Source of the DNA: Flagellimonas onchidii
GTDB taxonomy: Bacteria > Bacteroidota > Bacteroidia > Flavobacteriales > Flavobacteriaceae
NCBI RefSeq assembly: GCF_004804315.1
Contig: NZ_SRXX01000006.1
Span: forward strand, 62,001 to 126,000
Length of the DNA stretch: 64,000 nt
Reading direction: 5' to 3'
Below are positions 9,137 to 17,836 of the stretch, piece after piece (position 1 is the stretch's first letter; each line of letters begins with the position of its first letter). The position numbers were made by a program, and so were the translations under genes. The notes beneath the pieces are model-generated. The model was given only the letters and a program-made list of their open reading frames with translations. It was not told the DNA's origin and searched no databases.

Positions 9137-10909
9137 TTGAAATATTTTATTTACCCCGCCATTCTATTGTTTTTGTTATCGTGTGAAACAAAAACACAAG
9201 ATGAAATTGTTTCGTATCAAACCTTTTATGAGGCTTCGAATGGAACGGAAACTGCGACCTATCCGGAAACCATAGATTTTTATATCAAACTCGCTAAGGA
9301 TTTTCCCGAAATAAATATTCAGACCATAGGAGAGACCGATAGTGGATATCCATTGCATATGGTCACTTATAATCCCGATGGAGACTTCAATTTTGAACGT
9401 TTAAGAGAAAAAAAGGCAATCATTCTAATCAACAATGGAATACATCCGGGAGAAAGCGATGGAATCGATGCCACAATGTTACTTTACAGGGATTTAGCAA
9501 CCAAAAAATTGCCGCATCCAAAAAATACTGTATTGGTTACCATTCCTATATATAATATTGGAGGCGCCCTTAACCGAAATTCAAATACTCGGGCCAACCA
9601 AAACGGACCCAAGGAATACGGATTCAGGGGTAATGCGCTCAATTATGACCTCAATAGGGATTTTGTTAAGATGGACACCAAAAATGCAAAGACGTTTTCC
9701 CAGATTTTTCATCTGGTACAGCCCGATGTTTTTGTTGACAATCACGTAAGCAATGGGGCCGATTATCAATACACGTTAACCCATTTATTTACACAACACA
9801 ATAAACTAGGCGGAAAACTTGGGGTTTATCTCGAAAAAGAATTTAAACCCCAGGTTGAAAAATCCTTGGAGCAAAAGGATTGGGACATAACCCCTTATGT
9901 AAATGTATTTAACCGTCCTCCCGAGCTGGGTTTTAGTCAGTTTATGGATTATCCAAGGTATTCCACAGGTTACACTGCACTTTGGAACACTTTGGGACTC
10001 ATGGTGGAAACACATATGCTCAAACCTTACAAACAAAGGGTTGAAGGGACCTATGAGTTCATGGAAAGTGTTATGGATGTAGTGGAAAAAGAATATGAAA
10101 CTATTCGAAAACTCAGAAAACAGACCTTCGAGGAAAACCTTGTACTCGACCAATACCCTTTTAACTGGCAGTTAGACACCACCCAATATTCCCAGCTCAA
10201 TTTTAAAGGGTACGAAGCTGAGCAATTAACCAGTGAGGTAACAGGGCTTGAAAGATTAAAATACGACAAAGACCGACCTTTTACTCGTGAAACAGTTTAC
10301 TACAACCATTACTTCCCACAGGATACGGTGATTGTACCAGCCGCTTATGTGATTCCTCAAAGTTGGCAAAGTGTTATGGAAAGGCTCGTGCCCAATGAAA
10401 TAGAGTACTTTATTTTGGAAAAAGACACTTCTCTATTGGTCGAATCCTACCACATATTAGACTTTGACACTAGGAAAAATCCTTATGAGGGTCATTATTC
10501 ACACTCCAATGTCCAGCTCAAAAAAAACAACCTAAATATAAATTTCCAAGCAGGGGACTATATAGTGCCAACAAGTCAGCCAGGAATCCGATATTTATTG
10601 GAAACTTTAGAACCGCAAGGCCCTGATTCTTTTTTTAACTGGAATTTCTTTGATATGATTTTGCAGCAAAAAGAAGGGTTTTCTCCCTATGTTTTTGAAG
10701 ATATTGCTTTGGATATCCTGAAAAAGGACTCTACGCTTCGAGGTAATTTTTTGCTCAAAAAAGAACTGGATGAGGAATTTGCAAAAGATTGGTATGCACA
10801 GTTGGATTGGGTATACCAAAGGTCTAAATACCGTGAAAAGGCTTATATGAGGTATCCGGTATATCGAATTCCCAAAGGCAGCCGCGCCGAAGCTATTCTT
10901 CTGGAATGA
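9137..10909 (+). CDS. M14-family zinc carboxypeptidase-like lipoprotein
   Basis: 590 aa, TTG start. The N-terminus is a lipoprotein signal with a lipobox ending at Cys16 (LLSC), so the enzyme is probably anchored in the periplasm or outer membrane. M14 metallopeptidase ligands are visible as HPGES near residues 103-107 (His and Glu) and HVSNGA near 203 (third His); NRDF near 173 and LMVETHM near 290 fit the substrate-binding Arg and the catalytic Glu. Family members cleave C-terminal residues or murein peptides; substrate is unknown. A 7/8 match to the -7 consensus at 9111-9118 supports the TTG start with a 13-nt leader. The end overlaps the convergent Nudix gene by 17 bp. Confidence 0.87.
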   Translation: MKYFIYPAILLFLLSCETKTQDEIVSYQTFYEASNGTETATYPETIDFYIKLAKDFPEINIQTIGETDSGYPLHMVTYNPDGDFNFERLREKKAIILINNGIHPGESDGIDATMLLYRDLATKKLPHPKNTVLVTIPIYNIGGALNRNSNTRANQNGPKEYGFRGNALNYDLNRDFVKMDTKNAKTFSQIFHLVQPDVFVDNHVSNGADYQYTLTHLFTQHNKLGGKLGVYLEKEFKPQVEKSLEQKDWDITPYVNVFNRPPELGFSQFMDYPRYSTGYTALWNTLGLMVETHMLKPYKQRVEGTYEFMESVMDVVEKEYETIRKLRKQTFEENLVLDQYPFNWQLDTTQYSQLNFKGYEAEQLTSEVTGLERLKYDKDRPFTRETVYYNHYFPQDTVIVPAAYVIPQSWQSVMERLVPNEIEYFILEKDTSLLVESYHILDFDTRKNPYEGHYSHSNVQLKKNNLNINFQAGDYIVPTSQPGIRYLLETLEPQGPDSFFNWNFFDMILQQKEGFSPYVFEDIALDILKKDSTLRGNFLLKKELDEEFAKDWYAQLDWVYQRSKYREKAYMRYPVYRIPKGSRAEAILLE

Positions 10910-11498
10910 GCCAGCCTTCAAATAATACTTTGATGTTGTGATAAGAGTTTTCAAGGGCTTTCTTTATTTTTTTCTGGCCTTTCCATTTTACCTTTTCAAT
11001 ACCTTCCTCTTTTTGCCCCACCAACTTTCCATTATAGGTAGTGTACATTGAAAACCAGTGTACTTGTTTTAATCTATATTCTCCGTTTCTTTTGAAAACA
11101 TGGTAGGTTGTACGAAGAAACTTATCAATTACAAGGTCTTTCACACCTGTTTCTTCCTCTACTTCACGAATTGCAGCCTTCTCAATGGATTCACCCTTGT
11201 CTACCTTCCCCTTGGGTAAATCCCATTTATTATTTCTGTAGATAAATAGCACTTTGCCATTTGGATTGGTAACAAATCCACCTCCCGCCACCACAACAGG
11301 GATTTTATGCATAAAAACATCCAAGATTTTCTCCTCATCTGGATGGTAGATATAAGCCTCTTTTAGCCTTCCTTTAGAAAGTGAATCTATAGCCATCAAT
11401 ATGGAATCCCCATCTAACGAAAAGAGGTTTCCATTTGAGTTATCTTGACGCTCATTTGTTAAAATGAGTGGAGACTCATTAACAAAAACTTTATACAT
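10893..11498 (-). CDS. Nudix hydrolase
   Basis: 201 aa from ATG 11498 (MYKVFVNESPLI), chosen because a -7 box lies upstream at 11517-11524 and because the seven residues before it look extraneous. The Nudix box fits GX5EX7REUXEEXGU: G-K-V-D-K-G-E-S followed by A-A-I-R-E-V-E-E-E-T-G-V near residues 98-120. Such enzymes hydrolyse nucleoside diphosphates linked to another moiety; the substrate is unknown. The N-terminal 80 residues are a separate extension found in flavobacterial homologs. It is divergent from pyrE, with only seven bases between the two start codons. Confidence 0.88.
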   Translation of the reverse strand: MYKVFVNESPLILTNERQDNSNGNLFSLDGDSILMAIDSLSKGRLKEAYIYHPDEEKILDVFMHKIPVVVAGGGFVTNPNGKVLFIYRNNKWDLPKGKVDKGESIEKAAIREVEEETGVKDLVIDKFLRTTYHVFKRNGEYRLKQVHWFSMYTTYNGKLVGQKEEGIEKVKWKGQKKIKKALENSYHNIKVLFEGWLIPEE

Positions 11499-11501
11499 TT
11501 G
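11494..11501 (+). promoter_or_regulatory. -7 promoter box of pyrE, overlapping the Nudix start codon
   Basis: TACATTTG is an exact TAnnTTTG match and ends four bases before the pyrE ATG at 11506. Its CAT is the complement of the Nudix start codon (11496-11498). Transcription would begin at or beside the pyrE start codon. Confidence 0.5.
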
Positions 11502-11505
11502 CGCA

Positions 11506-12147
11506 ATGGTTTTAAACAAAGATACCGCACGAAAAACTGCCGAACTTTTGCTGCAAATTAATGCAATTAAGTTGGAACCAGAAAATCCATTTACGTGGGC
11601 TTCTGGATGGAAATCACCAATCTATTGTGATAACAGAATTATGCTTTCCTATCCCGAAATACGCAATTTTGTTAGGGAAGAAATGGCAAATCAGGTAGAA
11701 TCCCTTTATGGCAAACCAGATGTTATTGCCGGAGTGGCCACAGGGGCCATCGGAATAGGGATTTTGGTTGCGGAAGCATTGGGACTTCCCTTTATATATG
11801 TAAGACCGGAGCCTAAATCGCATGGCAGACAAAACCAAATTGAAGGGCAGCTGGAATCAGGTCAAAATGTTGTGGTCATCGAGGACCTCATCAGCACAGG
11901 AAAAAGTAGCTTAAATGCAGTTAGAGCCCTTAAGGAACAGGGTGCAAATGTAAAGGGTATGGTGGCTATTTTCACTTATGGATTCTCAGTAGCGACCGCC
12001 AATTTTGAATCGGAAGGGGTTACCCTGAACACACTTTCCGATTATGACCACTTAATAGAACAAGCCGCTGAGACCAGCTATATCAAAGAATCCCATCAAC
12101 AAACCCTATTGGAGTGGAAGACCAATCCGCAACAATGGAAACAATAG
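11506..12147 (+). CDS. pyrE: Orotate phosphoribosyltransferase
   Basis: 213 aa from ATG 11506 (MVLNKDTARKTAELLL), the normal family N-terminus; an upstream ATG at 11464 would add 14 unrelated residues and lies before the -7 box. The enzyme makes orotidine 5'-monophosphate from orotate and PRPP in pyrimidine synthesis. The PRPP loop is VVVIEDLISTGKSS near residues 123-136, and TWASGWKSPIYCDNR near 28-42 is the typical N-terminal motif. It is followed six bases later by an SRPBCC gene. Length is normal for the type-I bacterial enzyme. Confidence 0.96.
   Translation: MVLNKDTARKTAELLLQINAIKLEPENPFTWASGWKSPIYCDNRIMLSYPEIRNFVREEMANQVESLYGKPDVIAGVATGAIGIGILVAEALGLPFIYVRPEPKSHGRQNQIEGQLESGQNVVVIEDLISTGKSSLNAVRALKEQGANVKGMVAIFTYGFSVATANFESEGVTLNTLSDYDHLIEQAAETSYIKESHQQTLLEWKTNPQQWKQ
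11517..11524 (-). promoter_or_regulatory. -7 promoter box of the Nudix gene, inside pyrE
   Basis: On the minus strand it reads TATCTTTG, an exact TAnnTTTG match, located in the first codons of pyrE. It would give the Nudix transcript a leader of about 13 nt before ATG 11498. Confidence 0.45.
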
Positions 12148-12153
12148 AACAAA

Positions 12154-12549
12154 ATGCATATTGAAACTCCATCCAAAAAAGTAGCTAAAAGTGACAAAGA
12201 AGTTTTTGATTTCTTGACAGATATCAAAAATTTCGAAACGCTTATGCCTGACAATATTGACAAATTTGAAGTATTGGACGATATCACATTCAAATTTGCC
12301 CTTAAAGGAATGCCCGAAATAGTCTTAAGACTAAAAGAACAAGTTCCAAACAGCAAAGTGGTTTTGGGTGCGGCCAGTGACAAACTGCCATTTACGCTGA
12401 CAGGTGACATCACAGCCTTGGGAGATTCGGAAAGTGAAATAGCCTTAAGCTTTGAAGGAGAATTCAATGCTATGATGGCCATGATGATAAAATCTCCCAT
12501 AACTAACTTTATGGAAACGCTTTCGGTCAATATGGACAAGATTTTTTAA
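12154..12549 (+). CDS. SRPBCC-fold small protein downstream of pyrE
   Basis: 131 aa, cytosolic. The pattern of an N-terminal strand (HIETPSKKVA), an amphipathic helix (DKEVFDFLTDIKNFETLMP) and alternating strands with a long C-terminal helix is that of the START/SRPBCC superfamily, which bind hydrophobic ligands in a deep cavity. No catalytic residues can be assigned. It lies six bases after pyrE, so co-expression is likely. Its stop overlaps the birA stop by four bases (TTAA shared between strands). I recall the pyrE-SRPBCC-birA-rsfS order as common in flavobacteria, but its function is not known to me. Confidence 0.75.
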   Translation: MHIETPSKKVAKSDKEVFDFLTDIKNFETLMPDNIDKFEVLDDITFKFALKGMPEIVLRLKEQVPNSKVVLGAASDKLPFTLTGDITALGDSESEIALSFEGEFNAMMAMMIKSPITNFMETLSVNMDKIF

Positions 12550-13289
12550 TACAAGAGCGACACCTCCTTAAGATCAAATTCTTTTAATAGACTATCCTCA
12601 AGTTCAACCCTAAGCTTCCCTTCGGGTGACACACCTCGGATAAATCCCATAAACGTTTGCTCATACCTGTCATTAAAGGTAGAAGGCTTATCCTTTCTGA
12701 ACAATAGGTTTTCATAAGCGGGTAATTGTTGGATGACCGTTTTGGTTTCAATACCCTCTAAATAAAACCGTAGTTTTTCCAACAATTTTGACAAAACTTC
12801 ATCCAAGTCAAAAAACCGTCCAGTCAATGATTTCAACGAGGCTACTTTATCTAAATTTTCAAATGAAGTTTGGTTTACATTAAGTCCAATACCAATTATA
12901 GAACTTTGAATATGCTTTCCCTTCAAGATGTTTTCAATCAATATGCCACATATCTTGGAGGCACCTGACATAATGTCGTTGGGCCATTTTACCCTCAAAA
13001 CTGGAATTCCCATTTCTTTTAGCGTTTCATAAACAGCCAAGGAAACTCCTATGTTCAACACAAATTGTTGGTCGATATGCAGAGCTTCAAACCTTTTCAA
13101 CACACTAAAAGTCAAGTTTTTACCTGATTCCGATTGCCAACTAGCTCCCATTTGCCCTCTACCCTTTTGTTGGCTTTTAGTCACCACAACCGTATAATCC
13201 CTAAGTTTGGCAGACAACAATAAATCTTTTAAATACAGATTTGTAGAGTCAGTGGCATCAAGTTTGATTATTTGTGATAGTTCTCCCAA
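12546..13289 (-). CDS. birA: Biotin--[acetyl-CoA-carboxylase] ligase
   Basis: 247 aa, the short form without the N-terminal DNA-binding domain of E. coli BirA. It activates biotin to biotinyl-AMP and attaches it to carboxylase carrier proteins. The biotin/ATP loop GRGQMGASW is near residues 44-52 and KWPNDIM near 101-107 carries the catalytic Lys region; GIGLNVNQ follows near 137. No repressor function is expected because the helix-turn-helix is absent. It is convergent with the SRPBCC gene and divergent from rsfS. Confidence 0.93.
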   Translation of the reverse strand: MGELSQIIKLDATDSTNLYLKDLLLSAKLRDYTVVVTKSQQKGRGQMGASWQSESGKNLTFSVLKRFEALHIDQQFVLNIGVSLAVYETLKEMGIPVLRVKWPNDIMSGASKICGILIENILKGKHIQSSIIGIGLNVNQTSFENLDKVASLKSLTGRFFDLDEVLSKLLEKLRFYLEGIETKTVIQQLPAYENLLFRKDKPSTFNDRYEQTFMGFIRGVSPEGKLRVELEDSLLKEFDLKEVSLLY

Positions 13290-13343
13290 TGTGGTACGTC
13301 CAATGATATGTTAAATTCTAGGGCTAAGAAAACAAAAAAAATA

Positions 13344-13351
13344 TAACTTTG
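13344..13351 (+). promoter_or_regulatory. -7 promoter box of the rsfS-ftsH-cdsA-psd operon
   Basis: TAACTTTG matches TAnnTTTG. The predicted leader to ATG 13371 is about 14 nt. Confidence 0.55.
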
Positions 13352-13370
13352 TAGAAACTAAAATTTTTGA

Positions 13371-13748
13371 ATGCAGAAAACGAAAGCTAGTGCAGATGAA
13401 CTGATTGCCTTAATTTTACACGGGATTGAAGAAGTTAAAGGAGTAGATATCAATCTACTAGATCTTAGGGAAATAGAAAATACAGTTTGTGACTACTTTA
13501 TAATCTGCAACGGTACTTCCAACACGCATGTAAACGCAATAGTCTCATCCATCCAGAAAACCGTTAGCAAGGCCATCCAAGATAAACCTTGGCATGTTGA
13601 AGGTTCAGAAAATGCAGAATGGGTTTTGATGGATTATGTAAATGTTGTTGTACATGTATTTCAAAAACACATTAGAGAATTCTACGACATTGAAGGACTT
13701 TGGGGCGATGCCAAAGTAACCATGGTGGAAAGCAGCTACAATTCTTAA
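13371..13748 (+). CDS. rsfS: Ribosome silencing factor
   Basis: 125 aa. RsfS binds L14 on the 50S subunit and blocks subunit joining when nutrients are scarce. The family core is visible: L-L-D-L-R near 31-35, D-Y-F-I-I-C-N-G near 43-50, and W-V-L-M-D-Y-x-N-V-V-V-H-V-F near 86-99. Length is typical. It is the first gene of a six-gene plus-strand run, and ftsH starts four bases after its stop. Confidence 0.95.
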   Translation: MQKTKASADELIALILHGIEEVKGVDINLLDLREIENTVCDYFIICNGTSNTHVNAIVSSIQKTVSKAIQDKPWHVEGSENAEWVLMDYVNVVVHVFQKHIREFYDIEGLWGDAKVTMVESSYNS

Positions 13749-13751
13749 AAA

Positions 13752-15710
13752 ATGGCAAAAGAAAACAATTCGAATACCCCTAAAAAACCGCGTTTTAGTT
13801 CTTGGTGGATCTATGGTGTGGTAATAGCTTTAATTATAGGATTTCAATTCCTTGGTGGAGGCAGTTTTTCCAATACGGAAAAAACTACGACTTCAGCACT
13901 TGAAGAATATCTTAGAAATGGCGATATCGAAAAAATCATCGTCATAAAGAATATAGGTCAGGCCAAGGTATTTCTTACCGAAGCCGCCCTCCAAAAGGAA
14001 GTTCATAAAAAAGTAAGTGAAAAGCCTCTCATTCCTGCAACCAGTGCCGTACCACAATATATTGTTGAATATGGGGACCTGCAGATATTTCAGAACGAGA
14101 TTGACGAAATCAAAGCCGAAAACAATCTGAACACCATTGTTGAGTTTGACACGGAATCCAATGTGTTAGGTGAACTATTACTGTCATTGTTACCATTTGC
14201 TTTGATAATAGGTATCTGGATTTATTTGATGAGAAGGATGTCAGGTGGTGCTGGAGGTGGTGCAGGTGGACAGATTTTCAATATTGGAAAATCAAAAGCT
14301 AAGCTTTTTGATGAAAAAACCGATACCCGCACTTCTTTTAAAGATGTGGCCGGGCTTGAAGGAGCAAAGGAAGAGGTGCAGGAAATCGTAGAATTTCTTA
14401 AAAACCCAGATAAATACACCTCTTTAGGGGGGAAAATCCCAAAAGGGGCCCTTTTGGTAGGCCCTCCTGGAACGGGTAAGACCCTTTTGGCCAAAGCCGT
14501 TGCAGGTGAAGCCAAAGTTCCGTTTTTCTCGCTATCCGGTTCCGATTTTGTTGAAATGTTCGTAGGTGTGGGTGCTTCTCGAGTAAGAGACTTGTTCAAA
14601 CAAGCCAAGGATAAATCACCATCCATAATTTTTATTGATGAAATCGATGCCATTGGTAGGGCAAGGGGCAAAAACAATTTCACAGGTTCCAATGACGAAC
14701 GTGAAAACACCTTGAACCAACTTTTGACCGAAATGGATGGTTTTGGCACCAATACGAACGTAATTGTTTTGGCTGCCACAAACCGTGCCGATGTATTGGA
14801 CAAAGCATTGATGCGAGCCGGTCGTTTTGACCGTCAGATTTATGTGGACCTTCCTGATTTAAGGGAAAGGAAAGAAATTTTTGAAGTACATCTTCGTCCT
14901 ATTAAAACTGCAGAGACTTTAGACCTTGATTTCTTAGCGAAGCAAACCCCAGGTTTTTCAGGTGCTGATATTGCCAACGTCTGCAACGAAGCGGCACTTA
15001 TCGCTGCCCGTAAAGAGAAAAAAGCGGTTACTAAGCAGGATTTCTTAGATGCGGTTGACCGGATTGTTGGTGGACTCGAAAAGAAAAACAAAATCATTAC
15101 TCCAGAGGAGAAAAAGACCATTGCCTATCACGAGGCAGGACATGCAACCGTTAGTTGGATGTTAGAGCATGCCGCCCCCCTGGTCAAGGTCACCATTGTA
15201 CCAAGAGGACAATCATTGGGTGCTGCCTGGTATTTGCCTGAAGAAAGATTAATCGTTCGCCCAGAACAAATGCTTGATGAAATGTGTGCTACCATGGGTG
15301 GTAGAGCAGCGGAAAAAGTGGTTTTCAACAAAATATCCACCGGAGCATTAAGTGATTTGGAAAAAGTCACCAAACAGGCACGTGCCATGGTCACAATCTA
15401 TGGTCTTAATGATGAGCTGGGCAATATCACCTACTATGACTCATCGGGGCAAAACGAATATGGTTTTACAAAGCCCTACAGTGAGGAAACCGCTCAAAAA
15501 ATAGATGAGGAAATTTCTAAGATCATCGAAGAGCAATATCAACGTGCTATCAAGCTTTTGGATGAAAACAAGGATAAATTAAAGGAACTTGCAGATAGGT
15601 TGTTGGAAAAAGAAGTTATCTTTAAAGATGATTTAGAAAAGATTTTTGGAAAGCGACCTTTCGAAAAAGAGGAGCCGGAAGAAGAAGAGGAAAAGGAAAC
15701 TGCAGAGTAA
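13752..15710 (+). CDS. ftsH: ATP-dependent zinc metalloprotease FtsH
   Basis: 652 aa. This inner-membrane AAA+ protease degrades misassembled membrane proteins and regulatory substrates. It has an N-terminal helix at about residues 17-35, a periplasmic domain, and a second helix at about 138-160. The AAA module carries Walker A GPPGTGKT near 236, Walker B FIDEIDAIG near 295 and the second region of homology MRAGRFDR near 355. The protease motif HEAGH is near 459. A highly acidic tail follows (residues 630-652). It is translationally close to rsfS and 54 bp before the LUD gene. All catalytic motifs are intact. Confidence 0.97.
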   Translation: MAKENNSNTPKKPRFSSWWIYGVVIALIIGFQFLGGGSFSNTEKTTTSALEEYLRNGDIEKIIVIKNIGQAKVFLTEAALQKEVHKKVSEKPLIPATSAVPQYIVEYGDLQIFQNEIDEIKAENNLNTIVEFDTESNVLGELLLSLLPFALIIGIWIYLMRRMSGGAGGGAGGQIFNIGKSKAKLFDEKTDTRTSFKDVAGLEGAKEEVQEIVEFLKNPDKYTSLGGKIPKGALLVGPPGTGKTLLAKAVAGEAKVPFFSLSGSDFVEMFVGVGASRVRDLFKQAKDKSPSIIFIDEIDAIGRARGKNNFTGSNDERENTLNQLLTEMDGFGTNTNVIVLAATNRADVLDKALMRAGRFDRQIYVDLPDLRERKEIFEVHLRPIKTAETLDLDFLAKQTPGFSGADIANVCNEAALIAARKEKKAVTKQDFLDAVDRIVGGLEKKNKIITPEEKKTIAYHEAGHATVSWMLEHAAPLVKVTIVPRGQSLGAAWYLPEERLIVRPEQMLDEMCATMGGRAAEKVVFNKISTGALSDLEKVTKQARAMVTIYGLNDELGNITYYDSSGQNEYGFTKPYSEETAQKIDEEISKIIEEQYQRAIKLLDENKDKLKELADRLLEKEVIFKDDLEKIFGKRPFEKEEPEEEEEKETAE

Positions 15711-15764
15711 GATTGAATGTTTTCACAATACCCCAAAATAGAAAACTATTCTTGAGAAACCGAA

Positions 15765-16373
15765 ATGGGAGTTTTTGACAAACTTTTTGGAGGTGGCAAA
15801 AAGGTTTCTAAAGAAACATTGGAAACCCGTGGGGAACATATGCCCGATTTAAAAATTCCTGTAGATGAAAAATTTACCATTTACTTCAAAAAGAATGGTG
15901 GTAAGTTCATCTATTGTGAAAATGAATCGGAAATCTCAGAAGCACTAAAAAATATTGTATCTGAAAACGATTGGCAAAATCACCTTTTCTATATACTAGA
16001 CCCTAGGTTAAAAAGTCGTTTCGCATCTGAAAAAATTGAGTTTACCGAAAAGAGAAAGGAAAGTAACATTTTCTTTACCACCTGCGAGCATCTAATTGCC
16101 CATAATGGATCCATTTTGGTGTGTTCCAATCAAATCAAAGAAAAAAAATTGGATGAGTTACCTTCGAACCTCATCGTTTTTGCAACAACAAGTCAGCTTG
16201 TAGACTCCATTAGTGAAGGGCTCAAGGTAATCAAAGAAAAATATCGCAAGAACATTCCTAACAATATTACCACGCTGAAACATTTTCAGCCTACCCCAGA
16301 AAATAAAAATGACTTCTTATCATACGGTAGTGCCTCAAAAAATGTATATCTTTTATTGCTAGAAGACTACTGA
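15765..16373 (+). CDS. LUD-domain (LutC/YkgG-like) protein
   Basis: 202 aa. Similar in layout to LutC/YkgG proteins, where the LUD domain takes part in lactate utilisation complexes, but here there is no LutA or LutB neighbour. The C-terminal half shows the fold's strand pattern, with HLIAHNGSILVCSNQ near 107-121 and LIVFATTSQLVDSI near 138-151. In this family the gene sits between ftsH and cdsA rather than in a lactate operon, so a different role is likely. Assignment is by pattern and context and is moderate. Confidence 0.72.
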   Translation: MGVFDKLFGGGKKVSKETLETRGEHMPDLKIPVDEKFTIYFKKNGGKFIYCENESEISEALKNIVSENDWQNHLFYILDPRLKSRFASEKIEFTEKRKESNIFFTTCEHLIAHNGSILVCSNQIKEKKLDELPSNLIVFATTSQLVDSISEGLKVIKEKYRKNIPNNITTLKHFQPTPENKNDFLSYGSASKNVYLLLLEDY

Positions 16374-16377
16374 TTAA

Positions 16378-17181
16378 ATGAGAGAAATTCTAAGGCGCTC
16401 CATTACGGGGGTAATTTACGTGGTGCTGTTATTGGGCACTGTTTTTTTAAGTTCCGATGCCTTTGATTTTCTTTTTATGGTATTCGGATTGGCCTGTTTA
16501 TATGAGTTCAAAAAAATAGTCCGTCTCAAACACTATTACATCTTTGTTGCCTATTTGGCTCTTTGGTGGGTGTTTATTTATCTAATTCAAGATAGTGTTT
16601 TGATCACTATTCTTATGCTCTTGACCATAACTGTTGACCTTGCCCTGTTGGTATTTCTGTTTTCGAAAAAAGAAAAGTATTTTACTAAGCTTCAGAAATT
16701 CATCATTGCCGTCTTTTACATAGGTGGAGGGTGTATTTTTTTGACCATGATTCCGTATAAACAAAACGATTTTGCCCAATTTTTGATTATGGGGATTTTC
16801 ATTTTGATCTGGGTAAATGACACTTTTGCGTATCTGGTCGGAAGAACATTGGGCAGAACAAAGTTATTTCCTTCAGTTTCTCCTAAAAAAACCATTGAAG
16901 GTTCTGTTGGAGGTCTTATTTTTGCACTTATAGCAGCCTATATTTTGGCGATGTACGAAACAAACCTGACCCTTTGGGAATGGATGACCCTAGCCTCTGT
17001 GATTGTTGTTGCAGGAAGTTTGGGTGATTTGCTCGAATCAAAATTTAAACGCATTGCCGGAGTTAAGGATAGCGGTGCAATTTTACCAGGCCATGGGGGA
17101 ATTTGGGACCGTCTTGACAGTTTAGTATTCGCTGCACCGTTTGCCTATTTAGTACTTAATATATTTTCTTATGTTTCATAG
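16378..17181 (+). CDS. cdsA: Phosphatidate cytidylyltransferase
   Basis: 267 aa integral membrane enzyme that makes CDP-diacylglycerol from phosphatidate and CTP, the branch point of phospholipid synthesis. About eight hydrophobic segments are visible. The C-terminal family signature is present, with GDLLESKFKR near 220-229, KDSGAILPGHGG near 234-245 and DRLDS near 248-252. The end overlaps the psd start by 11 bp, consistent with coupled translation of two consecutive lipid enzymes. Confidence 0.95.
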   Translation: MREILRRSITGVIYVVLLLGTVFLSSDAFDFLFMVFGLACLYEFKKIVRLKHYYIFVAYLALWWVFIYLIQDSVLITILMLLTITVDLALLVFLFSKKEKYFTKLQKFIIAVFYIGGGCIFLTMIPYKQNDFAQFLIMGIFILIWVNDTFAYLVGRTLGRTKLFPSVSPKKTIEGSVGGLIFALIAAYILAMYETNLTLWEWMTLASVIVVAGSLGDLLESKFKRIAGVKDSGAILPGHGGIWDRLDSLVFAAPFAYLVLNIFSYVS

Positions 17182-17836
17182 AGAAGGCCAAAAAATAATT
17201 ATTATCACTTTTTTTGTAGTGGTCGCTGTTATCCTTTCTTCACAATTTTATGTTGATGTTGAATGGGTTCGCATAACTATTCAAGTAGTGACTTTAGTCT
17301 TTTTAATACTGATTCTACAATTTTTCAGAAACCCCAGAAGACCGGTAACTCCTAACTTTGATGAAATTCTGGCTCCTGTCGATGGAAAAGTTGTGGTCAT
17401 CGAGGAGGTTGAAGAACCTGAATACTTTAAAGACAAGCGAAAACAAGTCTCAATATTCATGTCTCCTATAAATGTGCATGTCACGCGTTATGCAGCAAGT
17501 GGTACAGTGACCTTCTCCAAATACCATCCAGGTAAATATCTTGTGGCTTGGCATCCCAAATCCAGCACGGAAAACGAGCGCACAACCGTGGTTTTACATA
17601 CTCCAAAGTTTGGGGAAATTGGATATAGACAGATTGCAGGCGCTTTGGCCCGACGTATTGTAAATTATGCTGAAGAAGGAGAACAAGTGACCCAAGGTCA
17701 AGATGCAGGGTTTATCAAATTCGGTTCAAGAGTAGATCTATTCTTACCTTTAGATTGCAATATTGCGGTGAAGCTAGGTCAAAAGGTAGTTGGTGCAAGA
17801 ACCTGTATCGCATCTATTAGGGAAAAAGATGATTGA
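17171..17836 (+). CDS. psd: Phosphatidylserine decarboxylase, short form
   Basis: 221 aa. It converts phosphatidylserine to phosphatidylethanolamine, the main flavobacterial phospholipid. Two N-terminal hydrophobic segments (about 8-24 and 35-52) anchor it. The conserved APVDGKVV is near 70-77 and SPINVHVTR near 98-106. The self-cleavage motif reads FGSR near 184-187 rather than the LGST of E. coli; the Gly-Ser pair needed to form the pyruvoyl group is kept. FGSR is what I expect in the short Bacteroidota/archaeal branch. It overlaps cdsA by 11 bp and the next gene by 8 bp. The synthase pssA is not in the window. Confidence 0.92.
   Translation: MFHREGQKIIIITFFVVVAVILSSQFYVDVEWVRITIQVVTLVFLILILQFFRNPRRPVTPNFDEILAPVDGKVVVIEEVEEPEYFKDKRKQVSIFMSPINVHVTRYAASGTVTFSKYHPGKYLVAWHPKSSTENERTTVVLHTPKFGEIGYRQIAGALARRIVNYAEEGEQVTQGQDAGFIKFGSRVDLFLPLDCNIAVKLGQKVVGARTCIASIREKDD

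Noticed and set aside
11464..11505. Upstream ATG start for pyrE
   Set aside because: It precedes the -7 box and adds 14 residues absent from the family.
14222..14803. 193-codon minus-strand frame inside ftsH
   Set aside because: Antisense shadow of the highly conserved AAA domain.
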